In this document: in pieces, positions 26,901 through 36,750 of the stretch
How the letters are laid out: the number at the start of each line of letters is the position of its first letter
Numbering within the stretch: the first letter of the stretch is position 1
Source: Hofstenia miamia
Taxonomy: Eukaryota; Xenacoelomorpha; Acoela; Hofsteniidae
DNA: 36,896 nt
Reading direction: 5' to 3'
NCBI GenBank assembly: GCA_900660155.1
Contig: CABFPE010000555.1
Location: 465,317 to 502,212, forward strand
Program-made: the position numbers and the translations under genes
The notes under the pieces: generated by a model
What the model was told of the DNA's origin: nothing
Databases searched by the model: none
What the model saw: only the letters and a program-made list of their open reading frames with translations

Positions 26901-29900
26901 TTAAGAGCCATAAATAATTTTTAAGACATTCCTTAACTGCTTGAGTTCACATAATTTGATGGTTGTATTACAACACGAAGTCCCAGGATACGAATGCAAT
27001 AAGACGATTACAATAACTCTGTAAAATTATAGTTACGCCAAAAATGCAGCTATTAATGTGCACCGCACTTACGTCGTCGCCAATAACCCGAAAATAAACG
27101 GCACAGGGCCTGCTTGCGATGTATTGCATGCAAAGTATAGCTTTCGGGTCCCTCCAATATTCTTTGCATTATTTTGAATTTTGATGTGTAAGGTGTACTG
27201 GGTTTATGCAAGAATCATCTGAAACATTTTCTGTATAGCATATTAATGCCAATGCCATCTCGCGGCAATTCAGTGTTTCAAAATTAGTCCTTTAATTTAA
27301 TGAAGTTGTCATTTGGTACTTGAAGAATATGCAAACTTCACTATTCGGGGTTCACGCGTTTTTGAACCCAATTAGCTAAATCAGTAGAAGCATTTCTATC
27401 TATTAAATTTATAATGATTTTTGTATTGTGAAGCATAAATTTATAACATTTGCTTCTCTCAACATGCGAAGGAGTTGGAAAGAATTTTGATGATTTTAAT
27501 ATCTAAATTGCTCTTTAGTGGCTGCGCGAACTTATGCCTTGCAATATTCGAACGATATATGCACTCTTAGCAAATAGAAAATGTTACTATAGTAAGTTTC
27601 TACAATATAACTAACATTCTCTTGTTGTCTAAATGAATGGCTGAGTAATCAAAATCGTGTTTGCAATTGTGAAAACTATAGTGATCGACAATACTATTGC
27701 AATTGAAATTCTATGTCAATAACTTAATTTTTTAAGTGGAATTTCTTTTTTACTAACTAGATTTTTTCAGAAATTGCAACTACAAAGATGTGAATTTTAC
27801 AAACACTTTTCTTTATACTTTAATTTAAAGATTCTTAATATTTTTTAGGATTGTCAATCAGCCAGATTTTCTTTCCGATCCTCATGAGGCTTCAAAACGT
27901 GTTTGGACGCAATCAGGGTGTCAGGTTGCCGCAAATGGGGGAGTTATGCGTACTTCAGTTGTATCACTATTTGGTTTTGGCGACTTGAATCAAATCATTG
28001 AAAATTCCCTTCAATTTTGTTTAGTGACACATCATGATTATAGATGTAGAGCTTCGTGCGTAGCAGTGAATGTCGCGATTGCATTAATGCTTCAAGGTGA
28101 TCATTTTCTACTATGGAATATATACATTTATATATTAGGGCTGTAGCGATTAATTTCTTTAGGTTAACCTACTATATTATAGATAAATTAATAGTTAACT
28201 TTTAGGTAAATTTTAGCTATTTTTGACAAATTCACTTGAAAAAGCAAATCGGATAGGCGTTTTCTCTTCTAAATTTAGGCAGATAACCAGTTACGATGAC
28301 ACACAAGCATATTAACAGTATTTGGTTCAAATGATGAACGCGTCCTTTAAAACAAAGTGCCCAGGGGATCTAAATAATCGTTCACGCGGAACTGAATTTG
28401 ACTAATAGTTAGCCAACATTTTAATAGCTAAAATAAAAAAAATATATTTATATACTAGAGATGAGTGCGGTACAGGTTTTGTAAGATTATTTACACCGCA
28501 GAGGAAAAACTTCACCTCTAACCTCCGCAATGTGCTTCTTTTTACCGCAAACCATCGCAATAAATGAAATTTTAAAGCTGTATACCGCAGCAATGTCGAT
28601 TTTTATCTTCATTAGAAAAAATGGATATTTTTAAATTGTATTTTTGTGGCTATAGATCATTCATAGAAAATTTAAAGACAATTTCTTAGGTATGTTGTCA
28701 ATTTGTTAAATTTTTTAATGTGAAATCTAGTAATTTTCCTTCAGAAACAGTTTTTTGAGAAATACTTAGAGATTAGATAAGGCGCGTGGTCACGTAGTAA
28801 CAGAAGGGTTGATTCCCATCTGAGAGAGGAGCAAGCCCCTTACCTATATATCATTTTTCACCTTTTGCGTAGAGAATAGGTGCATTTACTAAAATTGATT
28901 TAAATTATCGTTGTCAGGCTAGTAGTTTGTTGCTGTCACCAAAATTGAATTCATTTCTAATTTCTCATTTTATTTCAATGTTTCTGCCTTAATTGATATT
29001 GCAAAATAATAATACAGAAATTTATTCAGCTGTACAAGTTAATAAATCTATCCCCTGAGACATTTTGAAACTGTGCTGTCCACGAAGACAGCGACAACCA
29101 ATCAAGAATATGTAGTTCTTGAAACCAATCAATCCAGAAGGTTTTGTTTTTCTCATTATTTTTTATAAATGTAAAATAATTTCGAGAGACACGTCTGCAA
29201 GGCTGGTGATTCTATGAAATTTTTTGATAATATTTAACATTTTCCACTTGCTCATTTTGATGTGGCTATTTCGGTATCCTTGTCAAATCTATGAAGTGCG
29301 ACGAAACTCTTCTCACCTTAAAAAGATCTTGAAATAAAAGTTAACTAGATTTCATATGTCCTTTAGAAAACAATCGAATGTTGAAACTTCACACCGACAT
29401 TGTTGCTAATATTTTTATAAAATGTGTGTCTAGTGTTTGTAAGGAGGCACTCTTCATTCGTTTTTTCAAAAGTAGAGTGCAAATGTTGTTTCTCAGCACT
29501 ATCATGAACATAGTTCTGATGCTTTTTGAAAAGTAAATTTGACTTTTGAAAATTAACATTTGTCTCATGTTGATTTTAATGATTTCTTGATGATTTTGAA
29601 GGAAAAAAAACGCAAACTGGTTTTATATGCCTTGATTTCTTATTTTTTACTATATCTCAACGTTTTTAAATTTTTTTGGCAGTTAATTATCAGTGAGCAA
29701 GTATCACTAAACCGAATGTTCTACCTAACCTGGTTACTGCACTGGATTAGATTTGCAGTCTGACATTATTCACTTACGAAAATCAAATCAATATAGAAAC
29801 ACCGTTAATTTGCACCCCTAGCAATGTCTGAAGTCGCTCTCTTACGAAAATGGAATTGATTAAAACAGGAAGTCGAAAACACGTATTGAGACTTTAATAA

Positions 29901-32900
29901 TTAATACATACTCAAAATATTTTGGCATTGAGAAATGTGATTGTTTTGGAAACAGTTGATTATGTAAAATGTTCAAACTTCTAATTCTTTCAATATTTTG
30001 TGCGAATGAGTCAGAATATTTTCTAACGCTGAGAAGCTTTGGTAGAGTAACCTGTGTACGTTTCCGTATTTTTGCCTATAGTTGTTGTAGATACTGTGCG
30101 AGAATAGAATATAGGATAAAATTTGAACGCTGAAAGTTCAACTCAAACTTATTTATTTGTGTATTGTTTAATAATTTATACCACTTAAACGTTTAAAAAC
30201 TATTATCAATTTAAAATTAACATAATATTATGCATACAGGAATTATGCAATGTCCTCTTATGAACAAACTTTTCTAAAACTCTGTTGGATATTGGATTCT
30301 AGTAGCACAAATTTTAACCTTTGCGAAAGTCTACCCATGGCACAAAATTCTTAACTTGGACGCTGCTCAGGTATCCGACTTAGCGGGTTGTCTAATATAG
30401 AAAGTGTAACTTTATTTCTATAACTATGGTGTCGAGCATGTAAGCAAATAATGTCTAATTTTCAGGCTATCCACGTTAACAAGAGTAGACGCGGCGTTTG
30501 TATATTTCAACGGATCTGTTTAATTTCAAATCTAGTTATATCTTGCAAAAAGTGCAATGATTTATATGCATAAAAGCTAGTTTTTTAATACACATTTTAT
30601 TTAAGGGGGAGCATACATTTTTTTTCACAATATATGCAACTTCATTTAATGTCCAAGATAGTATTTTAAAGGGAGATCGGTCGTGATCAGAATTCTCGGT
30701 TAAAGAGGTTTTAAGGTTTAAGTTTTATCATTCTTTTATATAGTTAAGGGATGTCGGATTATCCACTTAATTCATAGTCCCTTGTATACAGGGTGTCTAA
30801 AAAAATGAACTCTCTTAGAATTATGAGAAAACCTTTATTTATATACATAGAGCGAAATTTTCAAATTGATGATAATTATAAATGTACTCATTCTTTTTTG
30901 TGTTGCAGATATCCTGAATTACTGAAGCTATGGCAGGAAATCAACTTAGTTTCGAAGAAAGAAAGGTTGTCCTGAAATGCTATTGGAAGACCGAAAATGC
31001 CACTGAAGTGCAACGCCGGTTCACAAATCAATTTGCAAAACCGCCACCCAGTCGTCGGACCATTGCGCGCATCAGAGACAAATTTGAAGCAGATGGAACT
31101 GTTCAGAATATCAACAAAAAACTTTCAGGACGACCACGGACATCTACGTCCCCTGGAAAAGTACTACAGGTGCAGGAAACACTCCTTCGACCACCACGTA
31201 AATCACTTCGCCAAACTGCTCCGGATATCCACATCTCAAAAGATAGCGTAAACCGCATCATGAAGTGTCTGCATTGGAACTGCTGCATTCCAAGGGTGGT
31301 TCAAGCTCTCAACGAAGACGATCCTGACCGGGGAGTCGAATTTTGTGAATGGTACCTGGCAAAATGTGCAGACGATGTCGAGTTTGCACACAAAATTGTG
31401 TGGAGCGATGAAGCAAATATCAAATTAAACGGTACCATTAACCACCATAATTGCACGTACTGGTGTCCTGCAAATCCTCACGTAACAATTGAACGCCATG
31501 TAAACTTACCAGAAGTAGCAGTGTGATGTGGAATGTCCGCATTGGGTATCATAGGACCTTTCTTTTTCAATGAAACTGTCAATGGTGAGAGCTGTTTGGT
31601 GAAGACAGCGAAATTTACTTCCAACGAGATGGAGCACCTCCCCACTGCCATCGCGATGTACGAGCTTACCTTGATACAGTGTTTCCCGATACATGGATTG
31701 GACGAAGGGGCCCCATTGAATGCCCTGCGCGTTCCGCAGACCTAACACACATGGACTTTTTTTATGGGGATATTTAAAAGGCAACGTTTTTGCCAACAAA
31801 CCAAGGACAATTGATACATTGAAATTGTAAATTGAAAGACAATGGCGTGATATATCAGTGTTATCTGGGGACAATAATGGTCATCAATTTGAAAATTCGC
31901 AAACATGATTCTTCAAACACATTTGTCTCATGTCTTCGATGCTATTTCATTTCGCTCTATGTCCATAAATAAAGGTTTTCTCATAATTCTAAGAGTGAGT
32001 ACATTTTTTTGAGAGACCCTGTATGATTATCTATCTATATGGCGAGTTACTAAAACTTGGATATTTTCAGGGGATCCTAAATATTTGATTGATGGAGAAT
32101 TGAATGTCGATGCAATTTGTAATGAAGCCCTTGCTAGAGGTTTGGAACAAATTCCTGAAGATTACTCGAAACAACGGGACGATTACAATATGCATATGAC
32201 GGTAAAATCACTGGAAGACCTCCACTTAGATGATGAAATGAGTATAGGTTATACTCTCAAATGTTCAGGTTGTGGATTTTGGGCTGTGAAACAGACTGAC
32301 TTCCGGAAAGCAATCGAAGTATAATTACAAATATTCAAGAGTTTTTCAAATTATACAAAAAATATAGAATATTCGGAAATTTTTGAAAAAAATGATCATT
32401 TTAGAGTAGGATGTATAATTGATAAAATCTACGTCATTTATTGAGCTTGTCTTACAAGGCAGCATCAATAGCAGTACTCGTATCGACTATTTGCATTTCA
32501 TATATTCACATTAAACAGCAATAAAAATGAAGGACGTTAAGAATGGATATCGTTTAAGCGCAGTTATCTCTTTGAAAAGTTTTATTTTTGTAAAATTTCG
32601 AAATCTATATGAATTCGTAGTTCCCAGGTATATTCCCAGGAATTCCTCCCAATTAATATCAGTGATTCATTTTCACAATATATCCTAATTGAGATCAAAA
32701 AACTATCATTAGGCATGAATAAGTTTATAATTTCAAACATTAAGCAAAATATCGCAATAAATTATCATGCAATTATTCTATATGCCTTCGCAGCAATTGG
32801 CTAATATGATAGTTGGCAAAGGCAACAATTAGTTTAATGTATAGAGAAACGGCAAGTTCTAGTTTATTACACAGGGATTTCAATTTTAAAAAAGCTTATA

Positions 32901-33889
32901 TATATATAGAGTTAGTATAGTGCGCTCAGAAAATCATTACAGACTTTCAAAATTTATGATTTCATTCGTATTTTTCAAGTCTAATACAAGCCCCATGATT
33001 AATTGCAGTATTACTGCCTGTTGTATCGAAAACGATTTCTCTGACATATTTACTCTTGGCCTGAGATTCACTTGCGTCTTTATATTTTTGAAACAACCAA
33101 CAATTTCTCCTATTAATTTGCCGTTACAATCATTGCAATTTTGTGATCTGAGTTCTATGATCCGTCAATCTCGTCTAACATTTTGCCACCGGAATGCAAA
33201 AGCAGTAACTCATTAATTGTGAATTATTTGTTTATATTCATAGGTTTTCTTTTCTTCATTGTCTGCAATGTTGATATGCTAAACGTCTGAAAAGTGTTAG
33301 GCCTGATGACTCATGACAAAGTGCCTCCATACAGATCAGCTACAAACTTCCTCTTTTGTCAGGAAGTAGTTCCAGTTCATCTGATATTTTGAAAAATAGA
33401 TTATCATCATTTTTGTTTGAATCACTATAAGATGGAGTGTTATTTTTGAAGCCCTTTTGAAGTTTCCGTTATTTGTTTTGCGTTTTATTTTACAGGCTTC
33501 TGCTCTAGTTCTCTATTTTCACTTCTGTTATTTTTCGTGATTGATTTTATAACCTTTTTCTTTTTCTGATTTCATTTATTTTGGAACGTTACGCATTTTG
33601 CCAATGATCCCTAGTAAAGACGAAACATTTTCCTAAGTAAGATTTTCATTTTATATAGCGTGTTGAAACGGTGAGATTTATTTTATTTTAGAGTATTACA
33701 ATGGCTGGTGGGGATGCAGATACCAACTGTGCTGTCGCTGGTGCTATGTTGGGATGTCGACTTGGTTACTCTGCTATTCCAAGTACGTGGCTAGAGGGAT
33801 TGAAGTATAAATCATGGCTTGATGAACGTCTCGATAGAATCATCCAGGTTAGCAAAACCATTTCTCCGAATTTCTTCCAAGATCTGTAG
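17875..33889 (+). CDS. ADP-ribosylglycohydrolase family protein, copy 2 (5 exons, 369 aa)
   Basis: Exons 17875-17982, 25677-25984, 27849-28096, 32071-32318 and 33692-33889 splice with GT-AG introns in phases 0, 2, 1 and 0, exactly as in copy 1. The product is a full-length DraG/ARH-fold ADP-ribosylglycohydrolase. Motifs: GNCVGDAIG (20-28), E32, [10 protein letters not shown] (66-75, metal ligands T69, D70, D71), GRST (134-137), NGGVMRTS (168-175), THHDYRC (199-205) and GGDADTN (310-316, D312, D314, T315). Exon 4 is one codon shorter than in copy 1. The gene covers 16 kb because of large introns that contain transposons. No stop or frameshift breaks the coding sequence, so it appears functional. 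Compared with copy 1 it keeps the classic TDDT where copy 1 has TDDS. Cytosolic or nuclear location is likely as no signal peptide is seen. Substrate unknown. Confidence 0.92.
19490..20445 (-). pseudogene. Tc1/mariner-superfamily transposase relic
   Basis: On the minus strand, with stops and frame changes, the pieces follow the full order of a Tc1/mariner transposase. [20 protein letters not shown] is the first helix-turn-helix; HSGRPKK is the hook; [18 protein letters not shown] is the second helix-turn-helix. [11 protein letters not shown] is where the family has a 'SDEAHFHLDG' block, [11 protein letters not shown] is the second catalytic block, SPNLSP stands near the third, and NFVLRLKKC is the C-terminus. 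The first catalytic Asp (SDE) is replaced (SKE) and the third is lost, so the copy is dead. Its GC content is clearly higher than that of the intron around it. Ends and target duplication were not found. Confidence 0.75.
20530..21387. mobile_element. Non-autonomous DNA transposon with CACWGTGTGACA ends
   Basis: The left end reads CACAGTGTGACATAAAA and the right end, on the other strand, CACTGTGTGACAAAAAA. Both are flanked by TTA (20527-20529 and 21388-21390), a 3-bp candidate target duplication. CACTG-type ends with 2-4 bp duplications are known for the CMC group (including Chapaev-type elements), and CACWRTG ends for Transib, which makes 5-bp duplications. The 858-bp interior has only short broken frames (20711-20896 and 20758-20982, minus). 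It abuts the RAG1/Transib-like relic, which lies just outside its right end. Confidence 0.5.
21540..22100 (-). pseudogene. RAG1/Transib-like (or Chapaev-like) transposase relic
   Basis: The minus strand between about 21720 and 21570 reads [21 protein letters not shown], a stop, [11 protein letters not shown] and [11 protein letters not shown]. This order (DGTxGxxxYKQ, then a 'PLxL' strand, then 'VWxNPxPxS') is what I recall around the first catalytic Asp of Transib-type transposases and their RAG1 relatives. Upstream pieces ([17 protein letters not shown] near 22060; [16 protein letters not shown] near 21850) read like the preceding part. Several stops and frame changes make it a dead copy. 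The later catalytic region is not seen downstream; the CACWGTG-ended element stands there instead. Confidence 0.4.
25677..25984 (+). CDS. ADP-ribosylglycohydrolase copy 2, exon 2
   Basis: 308 bp after CGTTTAG, ending AGTCT|GTATGT (phase 2), the same length as in copy 1. Contains [10 protein letters not shown] and GRST. Confidence 0.9.
25985..27848 (+). other. Copy 2 intron 2
   Basis: A 1864-bp GT-AG intron ending ATTTTTTAG. Two weakly alike stretches (about 26575-26660 and 27140-27200, sharing CTTTGCATTATTT) hint at old dispersed repeats. No gene recognised. Confidence 0.75.
27849..28096 (+). CDS. ADP-ribosylglycohydrolase copy 2, exon 3
   Basis: 248 bp, ending CAAG|GTGATC (phase 1). Encodes NGGVMRTS and [10 protein letters not shown]. 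The donor GTGATC is weaker than GTAAGT in copy 1. Confidence 0.92.
30789..32021 (+). mobile_element. Mariner-type DNA transposon, complete ends, 1233 bp
   Basis: Terminal inverted repeats of about 70 bp (30789-30858 and 31949-32021) begin CAGGGTGTCT and CAGGGTCTCT and differ by only a few substitutions and a small deletion. TA dinucleotides flank both sides (30787-30788 and 32022-32023), the standard Tc1/mariner target duplication. The length is normal for the superfamily, and the interior carries a transposase gene in the same orientation. The element ends 49 bp before exon 4 of ADP-ribosylglycohydrolase copy 2. Confidence 0.9.
30930..31900 (+). pseudogene. Mariner transposase, broken
   Basis: An open frame of 198 codons (30930-31526) has the N-terminal helix-turn-helix ([13 protein letters not shown]), a second one around [11 protein letters not shown], the GRPRTSTSP hook, and the first catalytic Asp in [12 protein letters not shown]. 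It stops at TGA (31524-31526) where relatives have Trp before CG. After a further frame change come [18 protein letters not shown] with the second Asp and [10 protein letters not shown] with the third. Forty-one residues separate those two Asp, as in DD41D mariners (rosa-like). Another frameshift and a TAA follow. At least two stops and two frame changes disable it, although all three catalytic Asp codons survive. Confidence 0.85.
32071..32318 (+). CDS. ADP-ribosylglycohydrolase copy 2, exon 4
   Basis: 248 bp after ATTTTCAG, ending ATCGAA|GTATAA (phase 0). Contains [18 protein letters not shown] and [12 protein letters not shown]. The acceptor lies 49 bp from the right end of the mariner insertion. 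Confidence 0.92.
32319..33691 (+). other. Copy 2 intron 4
   Basis: A 1373-bp GT-AG intron with no recognised element, ending TTATTTTAG. The plus frame at 32920-33216 is not supported. Confidence 0.8.
33692..33889 (+). CDS. ADP-ribosylglycohydrolase copy 2, exon 5
   Basis: 198 bp ending TAG (33887-33889), the same length as in copy 1. Begins [17 protein letters not shown] with the second metal site (D312, D314, T315). Confidence 0.92.
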   Translation, partial: SITMAGGDADTNCAVAGAMLGCRLGYSAIPSTWLEGLKYKSWLDERLDRIIQVSKTISPNFFQDL

Positions 33890-33976
33890 TCATTATTTTT
33901 TGTACATCATTAACAATACTTTAATTTTGAGAAATATTTGTTCATTTTAATATGTTTTATGCAATTTTGAAATTTT

Positions 33977-33982
33977 AATAAA
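33977..33982 (+). promoter_or_regulatory. Probable polyadenylation signal of copy 2
   Basis: AATAAA 87 nt after the stop codon of copy 2, followed by T-rich sequence. A normal position for a short 3' UTR. Confidence 0.55.
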
Positions 33983-34489
33983 TTTTTATCTTATTGTTTA
34001 AAATATAGTAAAGAGAATGTAATTAATTGCTTTTGTTAAAACTATTTAACAACTAATTCCAAATGGCCAGTGACTTTGCTAAAATGTTTATTTCAAATGT
34101 ATCCCTTTATTATATCAACTTTTAACAATAAATTATGCAAGAGATTTTTCTAACAGTCTTACTACATAGATTGGTCTGCATGTGTGTTATGTCGTAGCCA
34201 GGAGCTCTGCTATAGACAACATTTTATTAAGAAATCAAAAATGACAAAAAAAAGAAATTCATTTCATCATGAGGAAACACGGAAATTTGTCGAATTTACT
34301 GTTTATAATCATTATGCAACTCATTAATTTGCACGAAATTAACCAAAAATAATGATTATTTAAAAACATATATTCTATAGAACATTTAATAAAGAAAATA
34401 CTATTTTATTAGACGATTTTACATGGAGCATACTAGTTTTAAAATCACTTCGTGTTGAAAATTGTGAAATACATTCTGAATGAATTCTC

Positions 34490-34770
34490 TTAGCATGTCT
34501 CCATTGTCCATAATTGCCTGCTTTTATACTTCACATATTCTTATTAGGGCTTATATCTGGAGACGGTGGAGCCATTCCTTAAAGATCTCATTTTCCAGTC
34601 CATTTTTACATAAAAAGCTTATGGTGGATTTTGACGCATGTGAAGGTGCAGTGTTTTCTATAAATCCCTGAATGTCCCAATCACCATTTGATAGAGCGCA
34701 GTACCATTTAGAATCCATTCCACCCCTTCATGGACATGAAGAGAACCAACAATATTTTGAATCATGATAT
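34490..34770 (-). pseudogene. Tc1-like transposase relic, C-terminal part
   Basis: On the minus strand, ENTAPSHASKSTISFL (about 34660-34610) matches the 'QDNAxxHxxxxTxxFL' block around the second catalytic residue of Tc1-type transposases. After a frame change, PPSPDISPNKN (about 34570-34535) stands where the family has 'WPxxSPDLNPIENLW'. The first residue of the block is Glu rather than Asp, and stops follow. No inverted repeats found; the copy is dead. Confidence 0.5.
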
Positions 34771-36069
34771 CCGCCTCAATCTCACAATTGACTATTCGTT
34801 TTTACATCCACTAAACAGGATGGGGTTGATAGTTACGGGCGATTTTTCAATGAATATGGATTGAGTCGTGGTTATAGCTATGCTATTAAAAATTCTTGTA
34901 ATTTCTTAAAAAAGAGTCCCTTATTAGGACAATTAACAGGGTTTGATTGCTTAAATATAGAATTTGAAAATTATTTAACAATTGCGTTTGACACATTTGA
35001 TACTACCAGTACTGATTTCCAAAATTGAAATAAATCTACATGTCTAAAACAAAAGATGCATTTTTTTATTTAATTATGCAATATTACAATTATTGTTCCA
35101 TTTTAGCAGACACTTGAGCTGGCAGAAACAGTTGGAGGATTGTTACACTCACAGTTTGTAGTTCTGTGAAGTATGCACTATTAGTTAGCAACAGTGTGAG
35201 TAGTGTAAGAAGACGAGGGGAGAAGGCACAAACTGACATTTTGACCTCTACAGATTCGGTGATATTGATTAGTGTTTTTTGGTGACTCACTGTTTGATTG
35301 ACAGCTCTACTAATGGATTTCAATTAGTGATTCATGACATTTTTTAATTGATTTTCATAGTGATTTATTTGCTTGTTAGGGCCATTTTTACACTGTTTTG
35401 GTATGACTAATTTCATTTTGTTAATATCACAATTGTTTGCATTACATCTCGTTAATATAAACCTCATTATTGTTTTTCCATATTTTTGAATGATTGCTGC
35501 ATAATATAATTTGGGAAAACTTTCAAAATCGCATTTTCGCATTTGTCAAAATTCATTGTAACATGATTTATCATATCACGGCTTCTTTCAACCAATAATT
35601 AATTTTCATATTTTCGATAATTTATAAGTGCAATGTTTAACTCGCTTTCAGGAATTTTTTTCAAGATGACTTCACCTTGTTTTCAAAAACACATAGTTTC
35701 ATTTACGCAAACAATATTCTTGTTTCTAAACAAACAAAATATTTTAAAAACTATTTCATTAATTCATGTGGAAAATATTAAACATAGTTAAACAAAAAGA
35801 GATTGCAATCCATTGTAATAAAAATGTTTAAAATTTTTAGACATTAGTAAAAATGCTAACCAAGTTTCGGAAAAATTAGAATATAAAATATTACAAACAA
35901 CAAATATACTTAGACATTAAAGTCAAATATGGTCGCAATATCGTTACCTAAATCATACATGCAAAATGTTAATATAATTTATACATATACACACGTTAAA
36001 TATACAATATTGATATATTAGTTTTACACGGCTATCCTTTCTTCACACATCTTTCCCAAACTTTCCATG
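34770..36069. other. Gene-free stretch
   Basis: AT-rich sequence with no recognised coding or repeated structure. Minus open frames at 35090-35323 and 35324-35542 have no recognisable motifs. Confidence 0.5.
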
Positions 36070-36354
36070 TTCACTTTTGTATACATTTGGTGACTGATTC
36101 ATCTTTTATCAACTTACACACCATTGTTCACTTTTGTATGCATTTGGTGACTGATTCATCTTTTATCAACTTGCACACCATTGTTCACTTTTGTATACAT
36201 TTGGTGACTGATTCATCTTTTATCAACTTAGACACCATTGTTCACTTTTGTATACATTTGGTGACTGATTCATCTTTTATCAACTTAGACACCATTGTTC
36301 ACTTTTGTATACATTTGGTGGCTGATTCATCTGTTATCGACTTACACACCATTG
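36070..36354 (+). repeat. Minisatellite, five copies of a 57-bp unit
   Basis: Units begin TTCACTTTTGTATACATTTG at 36070, 36127, 36184, 36241 and 36298, each exactly 57 bp, with only a few substitutions; a sixth copy breaks off at 36355. Because 57 is divisible by three, one frame stays open through the array and reads as a 19-residue repeat. This is expected from the unit length alone, and no gene context supports translation. Confidence 0.92.
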
Positions 36355-36486
36355 TTCAACTTTATTTGATTTACAGACTTTTGTTTACACGATTGTATGC
36401 ATCACATGGTGTTCAACTCTTCCAAGGTATTATATCACAAAATTACTCGCAATTCTGTATTTGATCTAAATGTAATAAACTTGAAA

Positions 36487-36750
36487 CGCATATATAGGCG
36501 AATAAATTATTAAAATATAAAAATCGTTTTAAAACAAAAACGTGCTTGGTGAAAATAGAAATATTACATCAATGTATATAGGCGAATAAACTATTAAAAT
36601 ATAAAAATCGTTTTTAAACAAAAATGCTTTCGGTAAAATAGAAATATTACATCAATGGACATAGGGGAATTAAGACATTAACCATTAAAAAATCGCGTTA
36701 AAATAAAAACGGGTACAATGGAAAGAGAATATTACAACACTGTATATAAG
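36487..36750 (+). repeat. Tandem repeat, about three copies of an 84-bp unit
   Basis: A unit containing ATATAGGCGAATAAA, AAAAATCGTTTT and AGAAATATTACATCAATG recurs with its GGCG marker at 36497, 36581 and (as GGGG) 36664. The third copy is more diverged and a fourth starts near 36743. It lies about 130 bp after the 57-bp array and shares no unit with it. Confidence 0.8.

Larger units (their letters stand above)
28097..32070 (+). other. Copy 2 intron 3
   Basis: A 3974-bp GT-AG intron. It contains a complete but broken mariner element (30789-32021) and a possible tRNA-derived repeat near 28770-28860. The stretch 28860-30788 has no recognised gene; the AT-rich frame at 29560-29763 is not supported. 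Confidence 0.8.

Noticed and set aside
31506..31874. A 122-codon minus-strand frame
   Set aside because: Antisense shadow of the broken mariner transposase.
36087..36464. A 125-codon plus-strand frame with a 19-residue repeat
   Set aside because: It is explained by a 57-bp tandem array, a unit divisible by three; no other coding sign.
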